Shown here: piece by piece, positions 7,605 through 19,545 of the stretch
Layout of the letters: every line of letters starts with the position of its first letter
Position numbering within the stretch: position 1 is the first letter of the stretch
NCBI RefSeq assembly: GCF_018327705.1
Contig: NZ_BNEM01000002.1
Span: 4,030,001 to 4,094,000 of the forward strand
Reading direction: 5' to 3'
DNA from: Catellatospora sp. TT07R-123
GTDB taxonomy: Bacteria > Actinomycetota > Actinomycetes > Mycobacteriales > Micromonosporaceae
DNA: 64,000 nucleotides
The notes under the pieces: model-generated
Told to the model about the DNA's origin: nothing
The model's database searches: none
Seen by the model: only the letters and a program-made list of their open reading frames with translations
Made by a program: the position numbers and the translations under genes

Positions 7605-8833
7605 CCGGCAGGGACCGGTGCCGGTGCCGGTGCCGGTGCCGGTGCCGGTGCCGGTGTCGGTGTCGGTGCCGGTGTGGTGGTGGTGGCGAAGCGGAGGGCC
7701 AGGGCGGCGGCGGCGGCCAGGAGCAGGGGGATCAGCAGGAAGGCGGTGTGCGGGCCGACCTGGTCGGCGACCAGGCCGAGCGCGAGCGGCCCGGCGCCGA
7801 AGCTGACCGCCATCGAGTACGACGCCACCCCCGCGGCCCGGTCCGCCTGCCCCGCCGCGGCCCCCAGCGCCAGCGAGATCGCCAGCGGATAGTGCATCGC
7901 GTTGCCGAGCCCGAGCACCGCGAGCCCGGTCACGGCCAGCGCCGGGCCGGTGGCGCTCCAGAACGCGGCGAACCCGGCCAGGCTCAGCGCCAGCGCGCAC
8001 AGGTACAGCGGGATCGACCGCACCCGCAGCGCGATCCGCGCCCCGAACAGCCGCCCGATGAACATGCCGCCGACCACGGCCGACATCACGGCGGTGGCCG
8101 CGCCGGGCGACAGCCCGGCCCGGTCGCGCAGCACCGAGGCGGCCCACATCGACAGCACCACTTCGACCGCGCCGGTGACCGTCATCATGGCCCAGGCCAG
8201 CCAGTATCCGGCGGGCAGCGGGCGGCGCGGGGCGGTGGCGGCCTCGGCCGCCGCGGCGACGGGGTCGCCGGCGACGCGGATGCGGCGGGCGTACGCGACG
8301 AGGGCCAGCAGGGCGATCAGGCCGACGAGCAGCCCGAACCCGGTGCGCCAGCCGAGCCCGGCGCGCATGGTGGCGCCGATGGCCAGTGGGGCGAGCAGCC
8401 CGGCGGCGCAGGCGACGGCGTTGGCCTCGCTGATCGCGGAGGGCCCGGCGGGACCGTGCCGGTCGGACAGGGCCGCCACGATGCCGCCGATCATGGTGAT
8501 CCCGGCGACGGCGATGAGCGCGGTCAGCCCCAGGGTGACCGGGTACAGCGGGGGCAGGGTGACGAAGGCGAGCACGCCGAGCGCGATGACGGCCTGGCCG
8601 CCCCAGAGGACGGCGGCGCGGCCGTACCGGCGGGAAAGGACCGGGTAGAGGACGCCGCCGAGGACCGCCCCGGCCGCGATGGCGGTGCTGTGCAGGCTGG
8701 CCGCCGCGGCACTGGTGCCCTGCTCGTCACGCAGCAGCGGCATGATCGGCCCGAACCCGTAGTTGAAGTAGCCCCAGAGGCCGAGTTGCAGGTAGATCAG
8801 CCAGGTGGCGAGGTCGCGATGAAGCCGGGGCAC
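7601..8833 (-). CDS. Major facilitator superfamily transporter
   Basis: The protein is 410 residues with about twelve hydrophobic segments in two bundles, typical of MFS permeases. The N-terminus is LIYLQLGLWGYFNYGFGPIM, and the cytoplasmic loop after the second helix carries LSRRYGRAAV, a form of the G-x-x-x-D-R-x-G-R motif. The start is GTG at 8833. The C-terminal 25 residues are an unusual Thr/Pro/Ala tract encoded by a GGTGCC microsatellite (7615-7674), and the stop comes from repeat B1. The original C-terminus may therefore have been replaced by repeat sequence. Substrate unknown; the gene is on its own, convergent with the O-methyltransferase. Confidence 0.85.
   Translation of the reverse strand: MPRLHRDLATWLIYLQLGLWGYFNYGFGPIMPLLRDEQGTSAAAASLHSTAIAAGAVLGGVLYPVLSRRYGRAAVLWGGQAVIALGVLAFVTLPPLYPVTLGLTALIAVAGITMIGGIVAALSDRHGPAGPSAISEANAVACAAGLLAPLAIGATMRAGLGWRTGFGLLVGLIALLALVAYARRIRVAGDPVAAAAEAATAPRRPLPAGYWLAWAMMTVTGAVEVVLSMWAASVLRDRAGLSPGAATAVMSAVVGGMFIGRLFGARIALRVRSIPLYLCALALSLAGFAAFWSATGPALAVTGLAVLGLGNAMHYPLAISLALGAAAGQADRAAGVASYSMAVSFGAGPLALGLVADQVGPHTAFLLIPLLLAAAAALALRFATTTTPAPTPTPAPAPAPAPAPAPVPAG
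7615..7674. repeat. GGTGCC hexanucleotide microsatellite in the MFS 3-prime end
   Basis: About nine tandem copies of a six-base GGTGCC/GGTGTC unit run through this segment. They are read on the minus strand as an Ala-Pro / Thr-Pro tail. This kind of tract is prone to slippage, and adding or removing six-base units keeps the frame. Confidence 0.85.
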
Positions 8834-8892
8834 CGTATGAAGCTACGCTCCTTACAGGTGCCCCGGCTGCCAGGTGTAACCGAGCTAACGCC

Positions 8893-9654
8893 TCAGCGGA
8901 CAGACTTGGCGAAGGTCCGCGACGAGACGATCAGCGCGATGACGGTCAGCGGGCTGAGGATGGCCAGCGCCTGCCACACCGAGTCGTCGCCCGGGTTGCC
9001 CGCGAACAGCGCGCGCACGCCGGTCACGGCCCAGCTGAACGGGTTGAAGTCGGCCACGCGCTGGAGCCACGGCGGGCCGAGCGCGATCGGCAGCAGGATG
9101 CCCGACAGCAGCATGATCGGCTGGATCAGCGTGTTGAGCAGGGGCGCCATCGCGTCCTCGCTCTTCAGCGCCAGGCCCAGCGCGTACCCGAGCGAGGACA
9201 GCAGCAGCGCCATCAGGCCCACCAGCAGGAACGCCAGCACCGCGTCGCCGACGCCGATGCGCAGCCCGAACGGGTACGACAGCAGCGTCACCAGCACGGC
9301 CTGGAACATCAGCTGCACCACGTCGCGCAGCGAGCGGCCCAGCAGCAGCGCGACCCGGCTGACCGGGGTGACCCGGTTGCGCTCGATGACGCCCGCGCGC
9401 AGCTCGGCGATGATGCCGAAGCCGGAGAAGGCGCTGAACAGCGCGACCATGACCAGCATGCCCGGCACGAACAGCTGGTAGGTCGCGCCCTGGCTGAGCG
9501 GCCGGCCCTGGCCCAGCGCCTTGCTCATCAGCGGCGCGAACAGGAACAGGTAGAACAGCGGCTGGGTGATGCCGACGATGACCCACACCGGGTTGCGCAG
9601 CAGGAGCAGCATCTGCCGCTGGAACACCAGCCAGGTGTCACGGAGGAATTTCAT
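8893..9654 (-). CDS. ABC-2 type exporter permease (DrrB-like)
   Basis: The 253-residue membrane protein has six hydrophobic segments. MKFLRDTWLVFQRQMLLLLR is the cytoplasmic lead-in typical of daunorubicin-resistance-type permeases, and PIMLLSGILLPI and FNPFSWAVTGVRALF are the conserved ABC-2 segments. ATG 9654 lies two bases after the ATPase stop, with GGAGGA (9641-9646 region) as ribosome site. With the upstream ATPase it should form an exporter dimer of drugs, lipids or antibiotics. The adjacent PadR regulator fits a drug- or ligand-induced efflux pump. Confidence 0.92.
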   Translation of the reverse strand: MKFLRDTWLVFQRQMLLLLRNPVWVIVGITQPLFYLFLFAPLMSKALGQGRPLSQGATYQLFVPGMLVMVALFSAFSGFGIIAELRAGVIERNRVTPVSRVALLLGRSLRDVVQLMFQAVLVTLLSYPFGLRIGVGDAVLAFLLVGLMALLLSSLGYALGLALKSEDAMAPLLNTLIQPIMLLSGILLPIALGPPWLQRVADFNPFSWAVTGVRALFAGNPGDDSVWQALAILSPLTVIALIVSSRTFAKSVR

Positions 9655-9656
9655 GA

Positions 9657-10613
<957 letters not shown>

Positions 10614-10643
10614 TTGTAGCTCCAGAGTCGGGGGAACCCGTGG

Positions 10644-10673
10644 AGCGTAGGACCGGGGTCTGACACTAGTCAA
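10644..10673 (-). promoter_or_regulatory. Sigma-70-type promoter for the ABC exporter operon
   Basis: On the minus strand, TTGACT (10673-10668) and TACGCT (10649-10644) are 18 bases apart. The ATPase start is at 10613, leaving a leader of about 24 bases. The -35 box overlaps the last codons of the padR gene. It is flanked by AATCAAACTTGA-type AT-rich sequence that could hold the PadR operator, although no clean ATGT-N8-ACAT site is visible. Confidence 0.55.
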
Positions 10674-10679
10674 GTTTGA

Positions 10680-11285
10680 TTAATCGGTTGCGAGGTTGGG
10701 ATTTCCCTGCCAGCGGGCCAGCAGTTCCGGGGTGTAGTACGGCGTACCCGACTCGATCTCGGCGGCCACGCGCTCGCACCACGAGATCTCGCCCTCGGCC
10801 CGCGCGATGCCCAGCTCCAGCATCCAGCGCACGTGCGTGGGCTTGTTGTCCGGCACCGCCCAGCCCGCGTCCAGGGCGGCCCGGTTGCCCTCGTTGTCGG
10901 CCCGCAGCTGCCGCGCCCGGTTGCGCAGCGCCGCCGCGACCTCCTCCCGGGGCAGCTCCGTCATCAGCGAGAACGCCGCCAGGAACGGGTCCTCCCCGCC
11001 CTGCTGCCCCCACAGGTACGTCGTCAGCAGGTCGCGGAACTGCTCGGTCCCCTTCTCGGTGACCTCGTACCGGGTGCGCGCGGGGCGGCTGCCCACCTGC
11101 TCGCTGCCGACCTCGCGCAGCGCGCCCTCGTCGGCGAGCTTCTTCAGGGCGTGGTAGACCGAACCCGGCTGCACGTTGGCCCACCGGTCGGCATGCCAGC
11201 TCAGCAGCTCCCGGCGTACGTCGTACCCGTGCACGGGCTGGAGCAGCCGGACCACACCCAGGATCATCATCCGCGTCGTCGACAC
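10680..11285 (-). CDS. PadR-family transcriptional regulator
   Basis: The 201-residue protein has the PadR winged helix at the N-terminus: MMILGVVRLLQPVHGYDVRRELL, then NVQPGSVYHALKKLADEGAL as recognition helix and TRYEVTEKGTEQF as the wing. A longer helical C-terminal domain (class with Vir_act_alpha_C-like region) provides dimerisation and ligand binding. The start is GTG 11285 or ATG 11270; a longer open frame upstream runs into repeat A2 and is not credible. It is co-directional with the exporter it presumably represses, 66 bases upstream of the ATPase start. Confidence 0.88.
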   Translation of the reverse strand: MSTTRMMILGVVRLLQPVHGYDVRRELLSWHADRWANVQPGSVYHALKKLADEGALREVGSEQVGSRPARTRYEVTEKGTEQFRDLLTTYLWGQQGGEDPFLAAFSLMTELPREEVAAALRNRARQLRADNEGNRAALDAGWAVPDNKPTHVRWMLELGIARAEGEISWCERVAAEIESGTPYYTPELLARWQGNPNLATD

Positions 11286-11343
11286 GCCAGCAAGTGTGCG
11301 ACCCGGCGCCCGGCCGACCCCTGCCGGGGCGGCGCACACGTTC

Positions 11344-11407
11344 GTGCAGTTTCGGGGAAACCGCACGAAAGAAGGCCGAGATTCCTGCACTTTCCCCGAA
11401 ACTGCAC
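11344..11407 (+). repeat. Dispersed inverted-repeat family A, copy A2
   Basis: The arms GTGCAGTTTCGGGGAAA (11344-11360) and its exact complement (11391-11407) flank a 30-base loop with GCACGAAAGAAG and GAGATTCCTGCAC. The loop matches A1 read in reverse. The element lies in the divergent spacer between padR and the carboxylase alpha gene, so it could affect either promoter. Confidence 0.85.
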
Positions 11408-11436
11408 ACACCACAGCGCGGATCGCGGAGCTCTGG

Positions 11437-11450
11437 TGAACGTTCGTTCA
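11437..11450. promoter_or_regulatory. TGAAC-N4-GTTCA palindrome upstream of the carboxylase alpha gene
   Basis: TGAAC GTTC GTTCA is a perfect 5-4-5 dyad about 90 bases upstream of the alpha-chain start. It is identical in form to the motif at 6-19 and 32138-32151. A weak -10-like TAGACT lies at 11502-11507, so the dyad would sit upstream of or within the promoter. Confidence 0.5.
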
Positions 11451-11535
11451 TGAGACTGGTCACATCGCGCCTGAGCGGTCGTTAATGATCAACTGCGCCG
11501 ATAGACTCCGCGCAGGCCCGTCGGGGAGGACGATG

Positions 11536-13290
11536 ATGACGATGCTGTCCAAAGTGTTGATCGCCAACCGAGGCGAGATCGCCGTACGCGTGGCACGTGC
11601 CTGCCGCGACGCGGGCCTGACCAGCGTCGCCGTCTACGCCGACGGCGACCGCGACGCGCTGCACGTCACCATCGCCGACGAGGCGTACGCCCTGGGCGGC
11701 GAGACCAGCGCCGACACCTACCTGCGCATCGACAAGCTCATCGACGCGGCGAAGCGCTCCGGCGCCGACGCCGTCCACCCCGGCTACGGCTTCCTCTCCG
11801 AGAACGCCGACTTCGCCCAGGCCGTCCTCGACGCCGGGCTGACCTGGGTCGGGCCCACCCCGCAGGCCATCCGCGACCTCGGTGACAAGGTGACCGCGCG
11901 GCACATCGCCCAGCGCGCCGGGGCGCCGCTGGTGCCCGGCACCCCCGAGCCGGTCAAGGGCGCCGACGAGATCGTCGCGTTCGCGCGCGAGAACGGCCTG
12001 CCGGTCGCCATCAAGGCCGCTTTCGGCGGCGGCGGGCGCGGCCTCAAGGTCGCCCGCACCCTGGAGGAGATCCCCGACCTGTTCGACTCGGCCACGCGCG
12101 AGGCGGTGGCCGCGTTCGGCCGGGGCGAGTGCTTCGTCGAGCGATACCTCGACAAGCCGCGCCACGTCGAGGCGCAGGTGCTGGCCGACCAGCACGGCAA
12201 CGTGATCGTGGTGGGCACCCGCGACTGCTCGCTGCAACGCCGCCACCAGAAGCTGGTCGAGGAGGCGCCCGCGCCGTTCCTCACCGACGCCCAGCGCGCC
12301 GCGATCCACGACTCGGCCAAGGCGATCTGCCGCGAGGCGGGCTACCACGGCGCGGGCACGGTCGAATACCTGGTCGGCACCGACGGGACCATCTCGTTCC
12401 TGGAGGTGAACACCCGTCTTCAGGTCGAGCACCCGGTCACCGAGGAGACCTCCGGCATCGACCTGGTCCGCGAGCAGTTCCGCATCGCCGCCGGGGAGAA
12501 GCTGCGCTTCGACGCCGACCCGGCGCCGCGCGGCCACTCGATCGAGTTCCGGATCAACGGCGAGGACCCGGGGCGCAACTTCCTGCCCGCCCCCGGCTCG
12601 ATCACGAAACTGCACCTGCCGGCCGGTCCGGGCGTACGCGTGGACACCGGGTTCGACACCGGCAGCGTCATCAGCGGCAACTTCGACTCGCTGCTCGCCA
12701 AGGTGATCATCACCGGCGAGACCCGCACCGAGGCGCTGGAGCGCGCCCGCCGCGCCCTGGACGAGATGATCGTCGAGGGTATGGCCACCGCCCTGCCCTT
12801 CCACCGCGCCATCGTGCGCGACCCCGCCTTCGCCGACTTCACCGTGCACACCCGGTGGATCGAGACCGAGTGGGACAACACCGTGCCCGCCTTCACCGGG
12901 GGCGCCGCCGCCGAGGGCGACGAGGGCGGCCGCCAGACCGTGGTGGTCGAGGTCGGCGGCAAGCGCCTGGAGGTGTCGCTGCCCGCCTCGTTCGGGGGTA
13001 CGGCCGCCGCCGCGGCCGCCGCGAACCGCCCCGCCAAGCGTGCGGCCGGCAAGCGCGGCGCCAACGTCGCCGCCAGCGGGGACGCGCTGACCGCCCCGAT
13101 GCAGGGCACCATCGTCAAGCTGGCCGTCGCCGACGGCGACACCGTGGCCGAGGGCGACACCGTCGTGGTCCTGGAGGCCATGAAGATGGAGCAGCCGCTC
13201 ACCGCGCACAAGGCGGGCGTCATCACCGGCCTGGCCGCCTCGGTCGGCGAGGTCGTCCAGTCGGGCACCACGCTGTGCGAGATCAAGTAA
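11536..13290 (+). CDS. accA3: Acyl-CoA carboxylase alpha chain (biotin carboxylase + BCCP)
   Basis: The 584-residue protein fuses biotin carboxylase and the biotin carrier. Residues 1-450 hold [16 protein letters not shown], the ATP-grasp glycine loop [12 protein letters not shown], the catalytic [16 protein letters not shown] and the C-terminal subdomain. An Ala/Lys-rich linker ([18 protein letters not shown]) follows, and the last 75 residues carry the biotin-accepting Lys in EAMKMEQ. ATG 11536 is preferred: GGAGGA (11525-11530) is six bases away, although 11533 and 11542 are also possible. It should partner the beta and epsilon subunits at the left edge, and possibly other beta subunits encoded elsewhere. 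Confidence 0.94.
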   Translation: MTMLSKVLIANRGEIAVRVARACRDAGLTSVAVYADGDRDALHVTIADEAYALGGETSADTYLRIDKLIDAAKRSGADAVHPGYGFLSENADFAQAVLDAGLTWVGPTPQAIRDLGDKVTARHIAQRAGAPLVPGTPEPVKGADEIVAFARENGLPVAIKAAFGGGGRGLKVARTLEEIPDLFDSATREAVAAFGRGECFVERYLDKPRHVEAQVLADQHGNVIVVGTRDCSLQRRHQKLVEEAPAPFLTDAQRAAIHDSAKAICREAGYHGAGTVEYLVGTDGTISFLEVNTRLQVEHPVTEETSGIDLVREQFRIAAGEKLRFDADPAPRGHSIEFRINGEDPGRNFLPAPGSITKLHLPAGPGVRVDTGFDTGSVISGNFDSLLAKVIITGETRTEALERARRALDEMIVEGMATALPFHRAIVRDPAFADFTVHTRWIETEWDNTVPAFTGGAAAEGDEGGRQTVVVEVGGKRLEVSLPASFGGTAAAAAAANRPAKRAAGKRGANVAASGDALTAPMQGTIVKLAVADGDTVAEGDTVVVLEAMKMEQPLTAHKAGVITGLAASVGEVVQSGTTLCEIK

Positions 13291-13300
13291 CCCGGCGCGG

Positions 13301-15037
13301 TCAGAGGTCCAGGGTGACGTCGGTCCGCGGCTGAGCGCTACAGATCAGCACGTCGCCGTCGGCGGGGGCGTCGACCGGCTCGGGGTCGTACGCCACCTGC
13401 CCGGACAGCAGCCCGCTCTCGCACGTGTGGCACACGCCGGTCCGGCACGACCAGCGGACCGGCACGTCGCACGCCTCGGCGAACTCCAGCAGGCTGCCGT
13501 AGGCCGGGCTCCACGGCACGGTCAGCCCGCTGCGGGCGAACGCCACCGCCGGGCCGAGGCCGGGCTCGCCCTCGGGCGGGTGCGGCGGCCCGGCAGGCGC
13601 GGCGGCGATTCCCGGGGTGATGCCGGCCTCGGCGCCGAACAGCTCGCTGCGGACGGCCGACACCCCGAGTTCCCGCAGCTCGGCGGTGGCCTGCTGGGTG
13701 AAGACCGCCGGTCCGCACAGGTAGGCGGTGGTCTGCGGGGGCAGCCGCAGCCCGCGCAGCACCTCGACGGTCAGGCGGCCCGGGGTGGTGTAGTCGCGGC
13801 CCGCGACGTCGTCGGGTCCGGGGCGGCTGTAGCAGACGTGGGCGTGCGCGCGGGGCAGCCGGGCCAGCAGGGCCCGGCTCTCCGCCGCGAACGCGTGCTC
13901 GGCCCGGTCCCGGGCGCAGTGCACCCACCACACCTCGCGGGTGGCCTCCTCGCCCGCCAGGGCGTGCAGCATCGCCATCACCGGCGTCGCGCCGATCCCC
14001 GCCGACAGCAGCAGCACCGGCCCGTCGCCCGAATCCAGCGTGAACGTGCCCCGTGGCGCGGCCACCTCGACGGCCGTGCCGGGCCGGACGCTGGCGCGCA
14101 GATACGCCCCGGCCGCCCCGTGCGGCTCCACCTTCACGCTGATGCGGTACGACCCGTCCCCGGGCGGCCCGGACAGGGAGTAGCTGCGGATCAGCGGCCC
14201 GCCCGGCGCGGGCAGCCGCAGGGTCAGGAACTGGCCCGGCAGCGGGGCCGGCAGCGGGGCGCCGTCGGCGGCCGCCAGGTGCAGCGACAGCACATCCCGG
14301 GTCTCGGCGTCGACCGCGGTGACGGTCAGCGCGCGGAATCCGGGCCACGCGGGCGGCACCCCGACGGCGGCCAGTCCCGGATTGCCCTGCCCGTCCGGCT
14401 GGGCGAGCAGTTCCCGCATGGACGCCTGCCATCCCGGGCTCAGCGCCGGGATCCGCAGCGCCCGCTCGGCACCGGCGCGGGAGTGTCCGGGCAGGTACAG
14501 CAGCGCGTCGATCTCGGCCACCGTCATCGCCTCGGGGCCGGTCGACAGCTTGACGATCTCGTCCCCGGCCCGGACCAGGCCCTCGGTGAGCACCCGCAGG
14601 TAGAAGCCGGGCCGCCGGTGCGCGACCAGCAGCGCCGCCATCCGCGGCTCGTTCATCCGCATCCCCACCCGGTAGCAGGTCACGCGCGGCTGGGTCACCT
14701 CCACCACGGCCCCGCCGATCCGGTAGCGGTCGCCGATGCAGACCTCGTCGTCGGGCAGCCCGTCCACGGTGAGGTTCTCGCCGAAGATGCCCGGGGTCAG
14801 GTCGTCGCGGCCCAGCTCCTGCTGCCAGTGGCGGTACGAGTCGAGCTGGTACACCAGCACCGCCCGCTGCTCGCCGCCGTGCCCGCCCAGATCGCCCTGG
14901 CCGTCACCGTCGAGGTTGAGCCGCCGCAGCATGACGGGGCCGTCCACAGGCTGCTTCCACACCCCGGTGTGCACGGTGCGGCCGCGCCAGGCGACGTCCT
15001 TCGGCAGGCCCACGTTGACCGACAGCAGGGTGGCCAC
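13301..15037 (-). CDS. MOSC domain - FNR-type reductase - [2Fe-2S] ferredoxin fusion
   Basis: The 578-residue protein has three modules. Residues 1-215 are a MOSC domain plus a 3-alpha segment: GGEQRAVLVYQLDSYRHW, TPGIFGENLTVDGL and VTCYRVGMRM with the conserved Cys. Residues 230-460 are a ferredoxin-reductase-type flavin/NAD(P)H unit (LIRSYSLSG, LLLSAGIGATPVMAML, AYLCGPAVF). The last 90 are a plant-type ferredoxin with Cys spacing in WSCRTGVCHTC and a distal LICSAQP. MOSC domains bind molybdenum-cofactor sulphur or metal ligands, so this is probably a self-contained electron-transfer reductase acting on a Mo-dependent or N-hydroxylated substrate (inference). The fusion runs without a frameshift. 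Confidence 0.88.
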   Translation of the reverse strand: MATLLSVNVGLPKDVAWRGRTVHTGVWKQPVDGPVMLRRLNLDGDGQGDLGGHGGEQRAVLVYQLDSYRHWQQELGRDDLTPGIFGENLTVDGLPDDEVCIGDRYRIGGAVVEVTQPRVTCYRVGMRMNEPRMAALLVAHRRPGFYLRVLTEGLVRAGDEIVKLSTGPEAMTVAEIDALLYLPGHSRAGAERALRIPALSPGWQASMRELLAQPDGQGNPGLAAVGVPPAWPGFRALTVTAVDAETRDVLSLHLAAADGAPLPAPLPGQFLTLRLPAPGGPLIRSYSLSGPPGDGSYRISVKVEPHGAAGAYLRASVRPGTAVEVAAPRGTFTLDSGDGPVLLLSAGIGATPVMAMLHALAGEEATREVWWVHCARDRAEHAFAAESRALLARLPRAHAHVCYSRPGPDDVAGRDYTTPGRLTVEVLRGLRLPPQTTAYLCGPAVFTQQATAELRELGVSAVRSELFGAEAGITPGIAAAPAGPPHPPEGEPGLGPAVAFARSGLTVPWSPAYGSLLEFAEACDVPVRWSCRTGVCHTCESGLLSGQVAYDPEPVDAPADGDVLICSAQPRTDVTLDL

Positions 15038-15076
15038 CCGTACGAATCTACGCGAAACGGCGGGCCGCCAGGCCGG

Positions 15077-17624
<2,548 letters not shown>

Positions 17625-17637
17625 GAGATCCCCCAAT

Positions 17638-17689
17638 GAATCCGTTAAACTACATAAAACGCATGCCGATTATGTAGTTTAGTGGATTC
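17638..17689. promoter_or_regulatory. Large AT-rich palindrome in front of fic (probable operator/promoter)
   Basis: The left arm (17638-17657) and right arm (17670-17689) match in 18 of 20 positions, with TAAACTACATAA perfect in both. They are separated by 12 bases that include GCATGC. The segment is far richer in A+T than the surrounding DNA, overlaps the presumed fic leader and fits a dimeric DNA-binding protein. Autoregulation by the Fic protein winged helix is my inference. Confidence 0.6.
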
Positions 17690-17698
17690 GTTAGCGGA

Positions 17699-18562
17699 TT
17701 AGCGGACGCGGGTGAGGACCACCTCGACGGTCTGGCCGGTGTTGGACGGGCCCGCATAGACGCCTTTGAGGGGTGGGACGTCGCCGTAGTCGCGGCCGCG
17801 GCCGACCACGACGTGGCGCTCGCCGACCGGGACGCGGTTGGTCGGGTCGTACGCGTGCCACTCCCCAGCCCACCACTCGACCCAGGCGTGGCTCTGGCCG
17901 GTCACGGCCTGCCCGAGCGGGGCGTTCGGAGTCGGGTGCAGGTAGCCGGAGACGTAGCGGGCGGGCAGGCCCATGGCCCGCAGCAGCGAGATCGACAGGT
18001 GCGAGATGTCCTGGCAGACGCCCTGTTTCTGCCGCCACACGTGGACGGCGTCGGTCAGCACCCCGGTCGAGCCCGGCACGTACGCCACCTCCCGCCCGAC
18101 CAGCTCGCACACCGCCCGCGCCGCCTCGTCGGGGCTGGTGTGCGCGGCGCGCAGCCCGGCGGCGAGCTCGGTCAGCTCCTCGTCCAGCGCCGTACGCGGG
18201 GTCGGCAGCAGCAGCTCCTGCCACCGGTCGACCGTCTTCGGCTCGGTCAGCTCGGCCCAGCGGGGGCCGTCGGCGCGGATCGCGGCCGGACCCGACGTCT
18301 CCACGACGGCGTCGGCGACGACCTCCAGCACCTCGTGCGGCACCTGCACGTCGAACGAGGTCACCGTGGTGTGCCAGTAGTCCTGGTAGCGGTCGGTGCG
18401 CGCGGGCGGCCACACGGTGAGCCGGCTGTCGAGCACCGTCTGGCGCGGCTCGCTGCTCGGCGTCATCCGGGCCTCGTTGTAGGACGAGGCGACGAGGCCG
18501 CCGTACTGGAAGCCGGTGCGGTGCCTGATCTGCAGCCGCCAGCCGGGCAGCGCCATCGTCAT
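17699..18562 (-). CDS. Transglutaminase-like cysteine protease/peptidase family protein
   Basis: The 287-residue protein begins LQIRHRTGFQYGGLVASSYNEARMTP, the N-terminal beta-sandwich strand typical of bacterial transglutaminase-like proteins. The catalytic triad is visible: Cys in KQGVCQDISHL, His in QSHAWVEWW and Asp in AYDPTNRVPVGERH. The start is ATG 18562 or 18556. It is the last gene of a three-gene minus-strand set with the alpha-E protein and the ATP-grasp enzyme. Comparative genomics of this trio has predicted peptide or amide-bond chemistry such as formation, trimming or tagging (family knowledge, no demonstrated substrate). The spacing to the alpha-E stop is 29 bases. Confidence 0.9.
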   Translation of the reverse strand: MTMALPGWRLQIRHRTGFQYGGLVASSYNEARMTPSSEPRQTVLDSRLTVWPPARTDRYQDYWHTTVTSFDVQVPHEVLEVVADAVVETSGPAAIRADGPRWAELTEPKTVDRWQELLLPTPRTALDEELTELAAGLRAAHTSPDEAARAVCELVGREVAYVPGSTGVLTDAVHVWRQKQGVCQDISHLSISLLRAMGLPARYVSGYLHPTPNAPLGQAVTGQSHAWVEWWAGEWHAYDPTNRVPVGERHVVVGRGRDYGDVPPLKGVYAGPSNTGQTVEVVLTRVR

Positions 18563-18591
18563 GCGCGTCCTTCTCTCGTTCGCCAGGGGGC

Positions 18592-19545
18592 TCACTCGAC
18601 CGCTCCGGCCTGCCAGGCCACCGCCGCGGTCTGCCGGAAGTAGCGGGCCGAGACGGCGTCGTTGACCTGTGAGCAGGTGCGTTCCAACCGGGCCAGCACG
18701 GTGCCGAGGTCGGTCAGCAGCTCGTCGGAGGAGCGGTAGGCCAGGTCGGTGCGGGCGCGGCCGAGGATGCGCTGCGCGTCGGTGCCGACGCCGACCCGGC
18801 CGGACCGGGTGGTGCCCCCGGCCGGTTCCAGCTCGGCCAGGCACGACTCCGCGGTGGCCAGCGCGGCCAGCACCGAGCGCGGGAACAGCCGGTCCAGCAG
18901 CAGGAACTCGGCGGCGTGCCGGTCGCTGAGCGAGCCCCGGTACGTGCGCAGGTACGTCTCCCACGCCCCGCAGGAGCGCAGCAGCGTCAGCCAGCTCGGG
19001 ATGCTGCCGCCCGCCCGGCTGTGCGTGGACAGCAGCCGCGCGGTCATGTCGACCCGTTCGACGCTGCGGCCGAGGACCAGGAACAGCCAGCCCTCGTCGC
19101 GGCTCATGGTGGCGTCGGCCAGGCCCGCCAGCACCGAGCAGCGCTCGCGCACCCACTGGAAGAACGCGTGCACGCCGCCCTCCTCGATGCGGCGGCGCGC
19201 CCGGGCCAGGCCGAGCCAGGTGGTGTTGAGGCACTCCCACATCTCGGCGCTGACGGTCTCCCGGGCGCCGCGCGCGTTCTCCCGGGCGGCGGCCAGGGCG
19301 CCCAGCACCGAGCTGGTGCTGCCGAGGTCGAGGCCGAGGCGCTCGACGACGCCGGGCAGGCTGGCGCCGTCCTCGGAAACGGGCAGGCCCATCACCGACA
19401 GCAGCGAGCGGCAGGCCTGCTCCTCGTCGGTCCACGGGTCCTGGAGCATCCGGTGCAGGTGCACGTCGAGGATGCGCGCGGTGTCCTCGGCCCGCTCGAC
19501 GTAGCGTCCGATCCAGTACAGCGACTCGGCGATCCGGCTCAGCAT
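18592..19545 (-). CDS. Alpha-E (DUF403) domain protein
   Basis: The 317-residue all-helical protein starts MLSRIAESLYWIGRYVERAEDTAR, the signature of the alpha-E family. Further conserved pieces are WECLNTTWLGLARARRR, FFQWVRERCSVLAGL and LGRSVERVDMTARLL with conserved Arg and Glu residues. Its start lies inside the end of the ATP-grasp gene (seven-base overlap), so the two are translationally coupled. The family always travels with circularly permuted ATP-grasp and transglutaminase genes and is thought to bind the ligase or its product. Its biochemical role is not established. Confidence 0.92.
   Translation of the reverse strand: MLSRIAESLYWIGRYVERAEDTARILDVHLHRMLQDPWTDEEQACRSLLSVMGLPVSEDGASLPGVVERLGLDLGSTSSVLGALAAARENARGARETVSAEMWECLNTTWLGLARARRRIEEGGVHAFFQWVRERCSVLAGLADATMSRDEGWLFLVLGRSVERVDMTARLLSTHSRAGGSIPSWLTLLRSCGAWETYLRTYRGSLSDRHAAEFLLLDRLFPRSVLAALATAESCLAELEPAGGTTRSGRVGVGTDAQRILGRARTDLAYRSSDELLTDLGTVLARLERTCSQVNDAVSARYFRQTAAVAWQAGAVE

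Noticed and set aside
7250-7610. CRISPR array or tRNA cluster in the repeat-rich spacer
   Set aside because: The repeats are inverted or tandem without regular unique spacers, and no cloverleaf can be drawn.
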